Below, piece by piece: positions 48,517 through 59,806 of a stretch of 64,000 bases of DNA; position 1 is the stretch's first letter, and each line of letters begins with the position of its first letter. The stretch covers positions 1,674,001-1,738,000 of the forward strand of contig CM035305.1 in assembly GCA_002900995.3 (NCBI GenBank), in the 5' to 3' direction. The translations under genes were made by a program, and so were the position numbers. This DNA comes from Ganoderma boninense. Taxonomy: Eukaryota > Basidiomycota > Agaricomycetes > Polyporales > Polyporaceae. The notes under the pieces were generated by a model, which saw only the letters and a program-made list of their open reading frames with translations, was not told the origin of the DNA and searched no databases.

Positions 48517-50479
48517 ATGTCTACCCGGGGCTCGGACATCTCGAACGACCAGGAGAAGGGAGGTGTCCTTGAAGACTCGACACTACCCGTGCATGAGGGA
48601 GTGACAGAACAGGTCATCGTCAAGCGCTATGGTCGGTTCGGACCTCTGCTGTCTAAGCTGTTCGCGAGTGGAGTGGAAGCGCGAGGTGTCGAACGTGTTC
48701 CGGAGGATGAGCGAGAGACGAAAAATATGTGGAACAAGTAAGCACTGTTCAGTTCATCCGGGTACGATGTCAATATTGAGTGCGATGCCGGTCCTCGAAG
48801 CCTCTTCATGTGGTGGTCGGTCAACACAGTGCTTACGACAATTCCGATTGGTACTCTTGGACAAGCCTTCTTCTACCTGAGTCTGCCGTACGTAGTCGTT
48901 CTGGGTGAAGTCCGTGTTGAGGTTTGGCCAACCTAGCTTGCAGGCACACGATAGCTACGATCCTTTGCTTCGGCGCCATCGGGGGTCTCGCTACCGCTTT
49001 TATCAGCACTCTGGGACCTAAAACCGGCCTCCGTACGATGATCATCACTCGATTCAGCTCAGGTTACGCGGGTGGAACGATATATTCTATTCTCAACATT
49101 CTCACACAGTGAGTACGCTCGTCGTAAACCTGTCTGATATTGTGCATGCGCATTCATTTGTTCATAGGTTGGGATTCTCCGTGACAGCAGTTATTCTGGG
49201 TGGCCAAACGCTTGCGTCCATCAACCCCGGAACTCTACCACTTGTTGTCGGGATCATTATCATCGGCATCCTCAGCTTGATCCCATGTTTTATCGGATAC
49301 AACTACGTCCACTACTACGAGCGGTATGCCTGGATCGCTATCTTCGTCATCATCATGTTCCTGTGGGGACTTGGTGGTCACGCCGGTTTCGATGTCAACG
49401 CTCAGAAGCCGTACGAGGATAGAGGCAGGGCGTTGTCGGCGGATATCCTCAGCTTCGGAGGCATCGTCTTTGGTTCCTTCACAGGGGTATGTGTATGCGA
49501 GTTCATTTCTTGGTAGCTTTGCTGACTTGCCTTTAGTGGGCACCAGTCGCAGCGGACTACAACTGCAGGCTTCCAGCGGATACTTCCAGCACCAAAGTCT
49601 ACCTACTCACCTTCTTCGGATTGTGGATCCCGATCTGCTTTGTTGAGATCTTAGGTGCTGCGTTGATGACCATTACGGACCCTGCGTATGTGCAGGCCTA
49701 CGCCGATGGCAGCACCGGCGGTCTGGTGGGTCAGGTTCTCGCCCCGTGGGGAGGTTTCGGGAAGTTCCTCCTAGTCCTGTTGGGGCTCTCCGTGGTGTAT
49801 GTACCTTTCTCGTTTTTCTAGAAGGCAGCTTCTGACTATCATTGCAGTGCGAACAACATTCCGAACACCTACAGCACCGGCCTCGCCATACAGTCACTCG
49901 GTCGCCCGTTCGCCATGGTTCCCCGTTTCTTCTGGACGTTCCTTGCGTTCGTCATCTACACCGTTGCTGGTGTGAGCGGCCGCGAACATTTCTCAGAAAT
50001 TCTCTCGAATTTCCTGAGCATACTCTCCTACTGGACCGCGTTCTTCATCGTTATAGTGGCAGAAGAGCACTTCATCTTCCGTCGGAAAGGCGGTCCCCTT
50101 GGTGGGTATAATCTGGATGACTGGGATATGCCTAGCCGGTGCGTCTTGAGCTCATGTTGATAGTGCCGATGACTGATGCGTCGTTCGCGTACCCATAGAT
50201 TACCCTTGGGAGTTGCTGGTATTCTCGCAGGTTGTTTCGGGGTCGCGGGCGCGGTTGTTGGGATGTCCGAGGTCTGGTACACAGGGCCCCTCGCCAAGAA
50301 AGCTGGGGCAGAGTTTGGCGCAGATCTAGGTTTTGAGGTGAGCGTATTTTCTCTGAATTGGCTGTTCGTTGAACGTCCGTTGACAATTTTAATCTGCCAC
50401 CCCTCAGCTCGCTGCGGCCTTCGCAGGCGTGACTTATCCGCCGCTGCGATGGCTAGAAATTCGGCTCACCGGGCGATAG
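48517..50479 (+). CDS. FCY2: purine-cytosine permease (NCS1 family, Fcy2-like)
   Basis: Plasma-membrane proton symporter for cytosine and purines. A hydrophilic N-terminus (about 75 residues) leads to WNNLFMWWSVNTVLTTIPIG. Further hallmarks are TLGPKTGLRTMIITRFSSG, QTLASINPGTLPLVVGI, FTGWAPVAADYNCRLPADT, VVANNIPNTYSTGLAIQSLG and YWTAFFIVIVAEEHFIFRR. About twelve membrane segments, roughly 500 residues. The first intron (48739-48800) joins MWN to NLFMWW in frame; the last exon ends LEIRLTGR. Substrate range cannot be read from sequence. Confidence 0.93.
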
Positions 50480-51653
50480 GCCCTTTTTATATCATCGTTA
50501 AATCATGACATCCTTGCGTGGAACTTCCATGTGAATACCATGCTGCTGGTCAACGAGTTTGCTCCCTCTCTTTCGTATTCTTGCATTGTGCTTGCGACAT
50601 GGCCCTCGATCTTCCTCACGGTACGAACACCGCTACGACGCAAAAGCGGGCGTCTCCGCGGCACATCCTTTCTATTTCCCCGGCCTCCAACGTACTCATT
50701 GGAAGCACAGCCTCGGGCCTTTGGGCGTAAAGCTCAACAATGCGACATATCGCACATCGCCGAGGCGATTAGCATGTCCTAAATGATAATGGCCATCCGC
50801 GCAGGGCACAAAACCACGGCAGCATCCACGACGACCTGGCTGCTCTACGAGGTCTCCTGGCAGTCCGTTTACTAGCAGCAGATGCGCGAAAACGTCCTCG
50901 TAATCCGTGCGCTTGTTACTGAAGACGGCGACGCGATGATCGAGCTCGGCGCCATGACGTACTGGGAAACGATGAAGAAAGTCGTTCGGTTGTACTTGAT
51001 GTGCTATACGCACGGGCGTGTCGAGGTGTGCTTTTTGTTCGCAAAACACGGACGAACCCATGCCAAGGACACGCACCTCGCTCGGAAGGAATTCCTAGAC
51101 GACTACTGTATACGTTCCTGTTGGCATGCGCCGGAACGTATGTGCCAGTCGCATCTGAAGTCATGCATGGCATCATCATGGTTATTATTTCCCTTATGCC
51201 GTTGGTTCCCCGAGTTTGAAGTATTACTTGGCGCCATCTTACCCACTCTTACTACCAAGCCCTGCATTTCGTTTGAACTCCGAGTTCGCCGACAACAAGT
51301 TTTGTTTGAAGCACAGCTACTTGGGGTTTGGGTGAGCTGATGCAAAGCGCTTTCTGGAGAGACATGCCGAATAACCTTAATCTGACACTGTTTGTGAGTG
51401 GTCCAGGGCGAGCAACGCGTGACAGAGGCATGACGCATGAAGATCTAGACGAGAAGAACTGCCATTGCCATCATCATCCAACCTTCAAAACCAAACATAC
51501 AGCTGGGTAGTAGCGTCCTAATCAGCGGCAGCATCGCGAGTCTCCAACCCTCCGTTATTCCATCACAGCTTGCCACAAAACATCTCGGGCCCCAAGACCT
51601 GGAGAAGATCAGTCTCACGTCCGAACAGGTTCAGGGACGCCACACCACGCACG
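50480..51653. other. unassigned region with opposing open frames
   Basis: Frames are open on both strands over 50.7-51.3 kb (for example plus 50882-51340 and minus 50696-51076). Neither contains a recognised motif, and I found no splice chain linking them to other exons. It separates two genes that end toward each other (permease plus, 764-residue protein minus). Confidence 0.4.
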
Positions 51654-53948
51654 TCAAGTCACAGACGTGGCCATACCCAGCTCGTCCGTCCGCCCAAGGT
51701 CCGACTGTGCGCGCCGATGACGGTAGTAGCTGGGCGGGCTCAAGGCACTGGCATGCGAACTTGCAGACAGAGCCTTTGAATCCCCTGTCGCGCCCGGGGT
51801 GGGGAAGGACGCTAGAATCGCCGCCAATTCTTCCCTTGTGAGTATCTGTCTCGACACCTTGCCGGGCGTCCCGCAATGCCCGGGTCTGACAGGGCTGGCG
51901 GGGTGCTGCGAAGCACTGGAAGAAGGCGGGGGGTCGTCAACATAGCGGCAATCTCGCGCGGCGAGGCTAGATGCCCGCACGACCGTCTGGCGCGGACGAC
52001 CTACGCCCGAAAGCGACGCGGCCCTGGCCTTCTCGGGATGGCTGGACTCGTGCAAGGCCGGAGACCACGGGATGCTTGCAGGCTCCGAAGAGCGGGTCCG
52101 ACGATGGCCCGAAAACGTGCGGATTAGATTCCTCGCTCGCCCTAAGGAAGGCAACAGCGGATCCATTCCGCCCCCGCCTTCCCGGACGGCCTCCGAGCCG
52201 ACGAGTCCTACGGGTCTTCGGGTCTCGATATGTGGTGCAGGAGTGGCCGTGAGCTTCGAAGAGGTGAGCTTAAGACTCATATTCTTCATAAGGACTTGCA
52301 TGAGGCGGATACGTTTACCGTGCGAGGGATGGAGGAGCCCGGGAGAACAAGAGAAGCTGAGAGGGGTGAGGATCTTTTCGCCCGACATGACTCGGCCAGA
52401 TTCGCTCTTTCTGTCCTCGACCATGTATTCAAAGCGCCATCGTAACTTGGAGGGTTCTGTGTGGTCGGGCCCGAGATGGAGGAAATTTGTCGCTGCCTGG
52501 GAAAGGCCGCTACCTGGACTGGATGGAGGGTGATCATCGACGGCCTCGAGCCCAGTGACAACGTACACCCCATTCTCCTTGATGGTGAGACTAGCCTGGC
52601 GCGAGATGTAGTCTTTATCATCTCTGTCTGCCAACGTGAGGCGACGAAGGGTAGGGAGCGTGTCTAGGATCCCGTGATGATAGATCGAAGTCTCGCGATG
52701 CACCGGACGGAAGAGCGCGGTGCCGTGGGTGAGCTCGTTGTCGCAGGACATGTCCGGGAAAGGGGATGGAGGTGTATACCCAACGAGCCGGAACTTGGGC
52801 TGTATGCGCCGGAAACCTTCTTGGTCGATCCACAGTTCAAAGCAGATGTTACGAAGCCAGTTGAGGACTTCTGGGAGTTCAACAGAGACAGAGATAGCCG
52901 TATGTATGCGCGTGTTGGAGCTTGAACCGGAACCGCGTTCAGTGGGTGGAGTATCCGCCAAGGTAGATGAGGAGAATGCGGCGAAGCGCGGAGAGGTGGG
53001 AGAAATCAGCGGCGAGCTCTGCTGACTGACACCAAGAGGAGACGGAGATGGGCTACGGGTGAGCGTCCCAGCACCATCCCCTTGATCAGAGCGGAGAGAG
53101 GGGCTCCTTGACACGAAGGCACGCCGAAGAAACGATGAACGAAATCGAACGGAGGGAGCTGCATTGAGATCGTCAGAGATAGCAGTACTGAGAGAGGACG
53201 GCGACGGGGAGAGACTCTGACGCAGCAGAGAGGCTGATACTGTTGACCACGACTTGGATGGTGTCCGAGCCAGTTGAGGAGACTGGCTAGGAGTAACAGG
53301 AAATTTAAAAGCTTCGAAGGCGGGTTGTGACGGATACGGGGGCTCGGGGTATATGATGATGGAGTCCGAGGGAGAGACTGAGAAAGGGACGCTTGGGGAT
53401 GCTCGAGGGAGACCAGAATCCGACCCAGAGGGAGAGCCAGGTCGGTCGTTCGAGACATCAGGTTCCAGGAAAGTTGACATCCCGACAGGTGAAATCGTCG
53501 ACTCAGATACGGTAGAGAAGCGATTATTCCAGTAAGTGGTGCCTTTGCTGAACCTTGTAGACAGAAAGCTAGCGTCGGAGGAGCGAATGGAGCGTTGGCG
53601 TACAGTCTGCTCACTGACATCATCGGGGGTGGGGACATCAAGGTTCTGTGCGCGAGACTTGCTTTCGCTAGGTTGTCCAAAGGTATTGGTGGAATGGAAA
53701 GTAGCCATGCTAGAGCTGGGCCTAAGAAGGTTTATTGACCGATGTCTGTCGGGTATCATTGAGGACGGGCGAGACTTGTCTTCCTCGCAGCCGGCATGGA
53801 GGAAGATTGGAATCTCGCCAGAGCTGGCGAGGGTAGTAAGGCCACCAAAGCTGCCAGAAGGGGAAGGGCTGGGTGGACTGAGAGTCTCAAGTGCTTGGAG
53901 GGCTGTCCAGTTTTGAGGACGTCGTCGGGACCGAGATGAGAGCTCCAT
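51654..53948 (-). CDS. large Ser/Pro-rich hypothetical protein, single exon
   Basis: One uninterrupted frame of 764 residues, unlike the intron-rich neighbours. Residues 1-340 are Ser/Pro/Thr-rich and disordered. A more ordered core (about 350-560) contains VSVELPEVLNWLRNICFELW, FRLVGYTPPSPFPDMSC, LTIKENGVYVVTGLEAV, and WRFEYMVEDRKSESGRV, with a beta-rich look. The last 150 residues are again Ser/Pro/Arg-rich. I do not recognise a family. The start at 53948 is the first ATG in frame. Codon choice is like the neighbours, so not obviously foreign. Confidence 0.82.
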   Translation of the reverse strand: MELSSRSRRRPQNWTALQALETLSPPSPSPSGSFGGLTTLASSGEIPIFLHAGCEEDKSRPSSMIPDRHRSINLLRPSSSMATFHSTNTFGQPSESKSRAQNLDVPTPDDVSEQTVRQRSIRSSDASFLSTRFSKGTTYWNNRFSTVSESTISPVGMSTFLEPDVSNDRPGSPSGSDSGLPRASPSVPFSVSPSDSIIIYPEPPYPSQPAFEAFKFPVTPSQSPQLARTPSKSWSTVSASLLRQSLSPSPSSLSTAISDDLNAAPSVRFRSSFLRRAFVSRSPSLRSDQGDGAGTLTRSPSPSPLGVSQQSSPLISPTSPRFAAFSSSTLADTPPTERGSGSSSNTRIHTAISVSVELPEVLNWLRNICFELWIDQEGFRRIQPKFRLVGYTPPSPFPDMSCDNELTHGTALFRPVHRETSIYHHGILDTLPTLRRLTLADRDDKDYISRQASLTIKENGVYVVTGLEAVDDHPPSSPGSGLSQAATNFLHLGPDHTEPSKLRWRFEYMVEDRKSESGRVMSGEKILTPLSFSCSPGLLHPSHGKRIRLMQVLMKNMSLKLTSSKLTATPAPHIETRRPVGLVGSEAVREGGGGMDPLLPSLGRARNLIRTFSGHRRTRSSEPASIPWSPALHESSHPEKARAASLSGVGRPRQTVVRASSLAARDCRYVDDPPPSSSASQHPASPVRPGHCGTPGKVSRQILTREELAAILASFPTPGATGDSKALSASSHASALSPPSYYRHRRAQSDLGRTDELGMATSVT

Positions 53949-54474
53949 GCGTAGGCAGTCGACGGCAGACTAGATGGGGAAAGAAGGGAGACAGGCTCTC
54001 GGCTTGCGGGTGGTGCAGGGAGTGTCTTTAAGAGTGAACAAGAGGAGATCCTGGACGAGTTGGAATGAGAGGCAAGAGCCGGAAGCAGCCTCTCCGCCTT
54101 TCCAACTCGTTCTTCGTCGGCGGAACCGAGCAACTTGCCCCCGTCGCCGGTCCGACCGACCATCTCATCTTCGCTGTCTTCACAAATAAAAACGCTACCT
54201 CGATCATGCATCACTGCTGGCGAGCCAGTGCGGTATCAGGTCTAGCAGAGCGTGTGGGCCAAGCTGCTCCCGGACTCGCGGCGTTTGGGCGAGTCGCGTC
54301 GGAACGTGTCGCGGTCACGCCGGTCTCAACACGTGGCAGTACGCGCTCCGCGTCACCGTCAAATCTCAGGCTGCCAGCCTTTGCGTCCTCTCCGAGTCTC
54401 CGAGCCGACATTCGCCGTTGCCCTTCCCCATGGTCCTCCTGCACGTCCCATTCTAACTCCTCACATAGCCCCTC
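53949..54474. promoter_or_regulatory. divergent upstream region of the hypothetical protein and ALG9
   Basis: About 526 bp between two divergent start codons. No unambiguous promoter element was seen; minus-strand frames here are not supported. Confidence 0.35.
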
Positions 54475-57089
54475 ATGTCTACTGCAATTCAGCTGAACCC
54501 CAATGTCCAAACGCTGAGCTTCAGGAAACCAACGGGCCAGGCCCCCACATCCACCTCAACCCAGCCCAAGAACCGCCATCAAGGACTGCTGCAGGACCAG
54601 CTCCGTCGGTGCGTCCTCATTCAGCACTTATGAGAGGCCTGTGCAAACGGGCAGTGTAGGGCCCAACGCGCACCCTGGTGTCCGAGTTGGTCCGCTGCCT
54701 TGCGCATCTTGCTGCTCATCCGAGTAGCTGGAGCCATGTATAGCGGGATCCAAGACTGTGACGAAGGTGGGTGTCTTGTACTAGCGTGACACAATGTCTA
54801 TCACTTATGCACTTCACTAAATCTACACTTCATTTGTAGTATACAATTTTTGGGAACCCCTCCACTACCTGTGGAAAGGATTCGGCTTCCAGACATGGGA
54901 AACATCCCCTGAATACTCAATCCGGAGTTGGGCATACATCCTCTTGCACTATGTACCCGTCCAGCTTTCTTCAACATTTTTGGGTCCCGAGAAGGTCAGT
55001 GCGTCCGAGAGTCATCCACAGCAGTCTCGCGAACTGAGATGAATGTCGATGCCGGTTAAGCGTCCGGCGTTCTTCGCAGTCCGTATATTCCTGGCTATCG
55101 TATCCTCTCTTTGTGAGGTTACGTTTTACCGCGCGGTGGTTGAGCACATCAACTACCGTGTTGGCCGTTACGTGTTTTTCACGCTCCTCTTCAACGCTGG
55201 CATGTGGATCGCGTCAACATGTACGTCGTTTCTGGTCAATTCAAACCTGATTTCTCTCAGCATACCTCGGCAGCCTTTCTTCCTTCCTCATTCGCCATGT
55301 ACGCAAATACCCTCGGCTTTGCGTATGCGATACGGAGATCGACCAACGAAGATATGCGCCGCACGCTCTTTGCCACCCTCAGCTTCACCGCAGGCGCAAT
55401 TGTTGGTTGGCCTTTTGCCCTGGCCGTTGCGATCCCATTCGTGTTTGAGGAGCTCTTCTTAGCCGGCGGAGACAAGGTGACACCTGAAATCCAGGGTTCC
55501 TGGCTCTTTGCAAGATGGCGGCGCATGGCTACCTGCGGCGCTATTGCAAGCCTGCTTTTCGTACGTCCTGAGATTCTCCGGTCCATTCTTTCTTCATACA
55601 GATATAATTTCCGCTAGGTGCCGGTGGTCGCTATAGACACGCTCTTCTACAACAAGCTCTCCGTGGTCCCGTGGAACATCGTCAAGTACAACGTCTTCCC
55701 AGACGCGCAACGAGGCCCCGAGCTCTATGGCACAGAGCCCATCCACTTCTACCTCGCGAATCTGATCCTGAACTTCAACATTTTGGTCCCGTTCGCCCTG
55801 GCGGCACTTCCCGCACTGTTGGTCACCTACCGCTTCGACCAGAAGCGTCTTGGAGAGCGGCGTCAGTTCGTCAATCAGAGTTCCCCGTACGTGCTGCTTG
55901 CCGTCAGGCTCGCCCCGGTGTACCTGTGGGTAGCGATCATGACGGCGCAGAAGCACAAAGAGGAGCGGTTCATGTACCCGATTTACCCGCTGCTCTGCTT
56001 CAATGCCGCCGTGACTGTGTACCTCGTCCGCGGCTGGTTCGAGACGGCCTTCATCGCGGTGACGAACTCGCCATACCGGGTGAGTGTGTTCCGTCGGCCT
56101 GCACATTCGCACCACACGCCGCGTATATTGAACTCTGTGCGCTTCGCAGGCGTCGCGCTCGTCCCTCTTTAGCCAGTTCACGCTCTCCGTGGTTGCGACC
56201 TCTGGTGTTCTCTCGCTTGCGCGCATCATGGCGCACTGGAAGTACTACCACGCGCCGATGTCGGTAACCTTCGCTTTGGAAGCCGCGGAGGTGCCCCGCT
56301 TACTGAATGCGACTGGGCACATCCACCTCGCGCCGCCACAGCTCGACTCGAGTGGGCGGCAGGCTGCGGATGCGGCGTCGGATGAGAGCGAGCCGCGGAT
56401 CGATCTGGCGCTGCTCGCACCGTTTGGCCTGCGCCTATGCGTTGGCAAAGAGTGGCACCGTTTTCCAAGCCATTTCCTCGTGCCCGATGGAGTGCGCGTC
56501 GACTGGGTAAAGAGCGGGTTCGACGGGATGCTTCCTGGACACTTCGCAGAGACGGCACGCAATGGGGGCCTGCTGGCGAGGCAGCAGGGTACGCGGGCGG
56601 TGCCCCAGCATTTGAACGATCTGAATCAAGAATCGACGCAATTCTATGTGGGTGCCGGCTTGCTCGGAGGCAGCGAAGCTCGTACTGACAGCATCTGTTC
56701 TTTCTCGCTCCCCTCCCCTCTATCCCCCCTCCACATCATCACACCCGATCCCCGACGGGATTTCGGTCTGGCGTCACGCCTTCTTTTGTTCCTTGTCTTT
56801 GCTTTTGCAGGTCGATGTGGACACGTGCGACTACCTGCTGGACCTGGACTTCCCGGCGCACCCGCAAGAGGGCGTGCACGAGCCGCGGTACGTGGCCGAT
56901 ACGAAGACATGGGAGCGGGTCTCGTGCCAGCCGTTCTTGGACGCACGGCACTCGCCGCTGCTGACGCGGACGCTGTGGTTCCCTGGGGAGCTGTGGCAGG
57001 GGCAGAACGAGTATGGGGAGTTCTGTCTGCTGAGGCACCGGGCAAATGTGGCGGAAAAGGAGCGGGTACACGCAGTGCGCCGGGCGTAG
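54475..57089 (+). CDS. ALG9: alpha-1,2-mannosyltransferase ALG9
   Basis: ER-membrane GT22 enzyme that adds the seventh and ninth mannoses to the dolichol-linked oligosaccharide. Eight exons: 54475-54608, 54660-54766, 54840-54994, 55061-55220, 55274-55560, 55618-56079, 56150-56647, 56811-57089. The N-terminal cytosolic part is followed by LRILLLIRVAGAMYSGIQDC and DEVYNFWEPLHYL, the hallmark GT22 luminal loop with the acidic pair. Further blocks: SWAYILLHYVP, YGTEPIHFYLANLILNFNI, MTAQKHKEERFMYPIYPLL. The protein ends EFCLLRHRANV plus a short tail. Phase agrees at every join; the start was chosen because its exon splices in frame into the first membrane helix. Confidence 0.93.
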
Positions 57090-57996
57090 ATAGGATGCCG
57101 GGCGAACGTGGCGGGGGTTGGCAGGCAGTTGTGCTTGGACGTGGGTTAATGCGAACAAGTTGCTTACCTGGACGCAGGCATGAGTGCACGTGGAGGGAGG
57201 TGGGCGATATGACTGCAGAGGTGGGCGGCGAGAAGCGTGGTGGAGAAGGCTGACGGGGTTTCAGATGCGGGGCTCGGAAGGAGGACGGCGGCGACGGGCA
57301 CATGTGGTCGCGATGTGATCCTAGCGAAGGCGTACGTGCGCGGCGGCGAAGAGGGCAGAGATCAGGCTGGCGACAGTGCAAGAGCAGAGAAGCTGCCCAA
57401 AGCGGAGAAGAGCACGCTAGATGCGGCGGGGCTGCCTGCGATGCCCTCTCACGCACGCTGCAGCCACGGATGGCCCCCGTCCGTGCAGACCGCGCTGGAG
57501 AGCAGATGCGTGGCGGCTACCCGCTCGCAGACGGGTTGGATGCCCGGTGCGGCCATAGGACGGTGCGCACGAGAACACGTCCGCGGAGGAGGGAAGGAGG
57601 TTCGCGGCGCCGGACGACGTACTTCGTGACAGCGAGGTTGTGGCGAGCCGGGCATGAATCCCAATCGGGGCAGACTCCTCCCTTTGCACGTCGTGCTGCT
57701 CCTTCTGGGAAGGCGACGCTGCATATGGCGCAACGCCTCCCTCGATTGGGGCCCGAGCGACATCGGCGGTCCTGGCTTCGATTTTTCTTGACCCGGCAAG
57801 GCAGCACGCTCTGGGGCGTGTGCGGGGTCCGAGACTGAGTATATTCCCCCTTCTTCCCTCGGCTGCCTCGACGTCTCCTCTCCCCTCGTCCCTTTCCTCC
57901 ACCCCTCCCCCCGACGCCCCGTCCGCTCCTCTCCCCCGTGCGGACGACCCACAGGCCACGGCCCCCCGCAAGAGCCCTCCACAGATCATACGCAAG
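57090..57996. other. intergenic, no supported gene
   Basis: 907 bp of GC-rich DNA with overlapping open frames on both strands and no motif. The last ~170 bp are CT-rich and probably belong to the promoter of the next gene. Confidence 0.45.
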
Positions 57997-59806
57997 ATGC
58001 AAGACACAGCAGAAACCGCCCTCTACTTCGTCTTCGTGTCCGTGTCTCCCTCTTTGACTCTGGCTGTACATGCATCTCACACAGCCCTCCTCATAATCAA
58101 GTGCACAAGTTCACTTTTGCGGTCCGTCTTCTCTCGCGTCCTGTTTGCTTGGCTGTGTCGCTAACATCAACCCTGTTCAACAGCGATGTGTACGTGGCTT
58201 TGGGCGCGTCGATCCTGGGGTTATCTGACATCTCGGCAGATGCCGTCGTCGTCTGGGACTGGTTCTTTGGCCTCCAGCGAGAATATCGCTTTGTACGTGC
58301 TCCCAGTCGTCCGCAGCCTTGAACGCGTCTGTGACCTTGTCCGCGTTGCAGATATGGAAAACAAGCTGGACGCCTGTCAAGGCGGCCTACCTCTTTTGTC
58401 GGCACGTCCGCTTCCAGCACGTTGCTATGTTGCATTCACCTAACTTAGCAAATGGCCGCAGGTATTGGGTTCTTGCGGTCGTTCCCTACCTTCTGTATGC
58501 ATTCGCCGTCAATCACCCGTTGGAGACCTGCCAGCGGATCTTTAAGGTTTGTCTCCCGAGCCATAACCATACCAGACGACCAGGACCAGGAATTCAGTAT
58601 TGTCACGCAGATCCCCGTTGCGTTGGCGATGTGGAATCAAGTCTCTGCCGAGTGTATCCTCTTGATCCGGACCTACGCGTTCTTTAATCGCAACATCTAC
58701 GTCCTTACCCTCCTCGTCTCCGCCCTCGCAGGCGTTGTGGCGTACCAGCTCTATGTGACAACGTCGGAGATGGCTCGTGAGTGTGATATGTTGTCAGCAT
58801 GCACTCCTGACTCACAACTCTATAGTCCTTCCTTTCATTTCTAGCGTGAGTTGCAGGTCGGACCTGTTGTGCCATACGTTTACACAGACTTTTTCAGAAC
58901 CCCTCACTGCCAACCCCAACCATTGGGCCTTGTTTCCCCGTTTCAAAGCCTCATTCTGCGCACCTCCTCGGTAAGCATGTTGTGAATGTGCTCCCAAAGT
59001 ACACTATGCTGATGACTATTATCATGGGCAGGTTTCTTTGTATGTCATACCGATACTGCCCTTTCTTTTGTTCAGTGTTAACCCCCATCTAGATTGCACC
59101 GCTATTGTATGATACGATGGTCACTTTCATGACGATCTGCAAGGCTATCACTATTCGCCGTCGTAATGGTGGGCCAAGCAGTCGACTAATCCAAACATTC
59201 CTTCGTGAAGGTAATCCTTGCGACAAGGATTTCAGATGCAGCGCTGACTTTCTACATCAGGCGTCTTTTACTACATCCTCATCTCCATCGCGAACCTCAT
59301 CAACGGCATCTTTTACCTCCAGTGGGTATTCTACGTTGAAATCAAATGTTTGTGATGCTTACAACTAGTTGAAAAGGCCCCGCCAAGCTATCTCTGCCAT
59401 TTGCATACCGCTGAGCGTCATGCTGTCGCCCGTGCTCGCTTGTCGCCTGATCCTTGATCTGCGAGAGCGCGGATCGGAAACCGTCAGCCAGTCGACAGGA
59501 ACTATTGCCTTCACAGCTGGTCCTACCTCTTCAAAGTCAAGCCCGGGGTCGCCGTTCTCTGGTTTGGGTTTCGGCTTCGGAATGCAGGGTCGCGCGGGCC
59601 CAAAGGCGATTGTTCGCACTCAAGGCGTCGTGCTGAGCACGATTGGGAGCATTCCTGGCGATGTGCTGGGCACCTCGAGTGGGCTGGAGATGGAGGATCT
59701 TCAGTACCAGAAGGCCGACATTGAAGCAGCAATATACCCTAGCGGCGCAGCGTTAGGGAGCCCAGTCAGCGGGATCCGAGTCGATGTAGAGAAGACAACG
59801 ATGTGA
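57997..59806 (+). CDS. DUF6533-type basidiomycete integral membrane protein
   Basis: Belongs to a large family of seven-helix-like membrane proteins common in mushrooms; no function known. The conserved N-terminal block is DVYVALGASILGLSD, WDWFFGLQREYRFIWKTSW, AAYLFCRYWVLAVVPYLLYA. Later segments are ECILLIRTYAFFNRNIYVL, YDTMVTFMTICKAITIRR and EGVFYYILISIANLINGIFY. The hydrophilic tail (about 140 residues) is Gly/Ser-rich. Intron 58402-58461 is GC-AG, needed to join YLFC-R-YWVL. The start at 57997 splices in phase (58122-58183 intron) but gives an unusually long N-terminus; it is uncertain, as is the splicing between 58.8 and 59.1 kb. Confidence 0.82.

Noticed and set aside
50882..51340. 152-codon plus-strand frame after the permease
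   Set aside because: No recognised motif, opposed by an equally long antisense frame, and no promoter or splice support.
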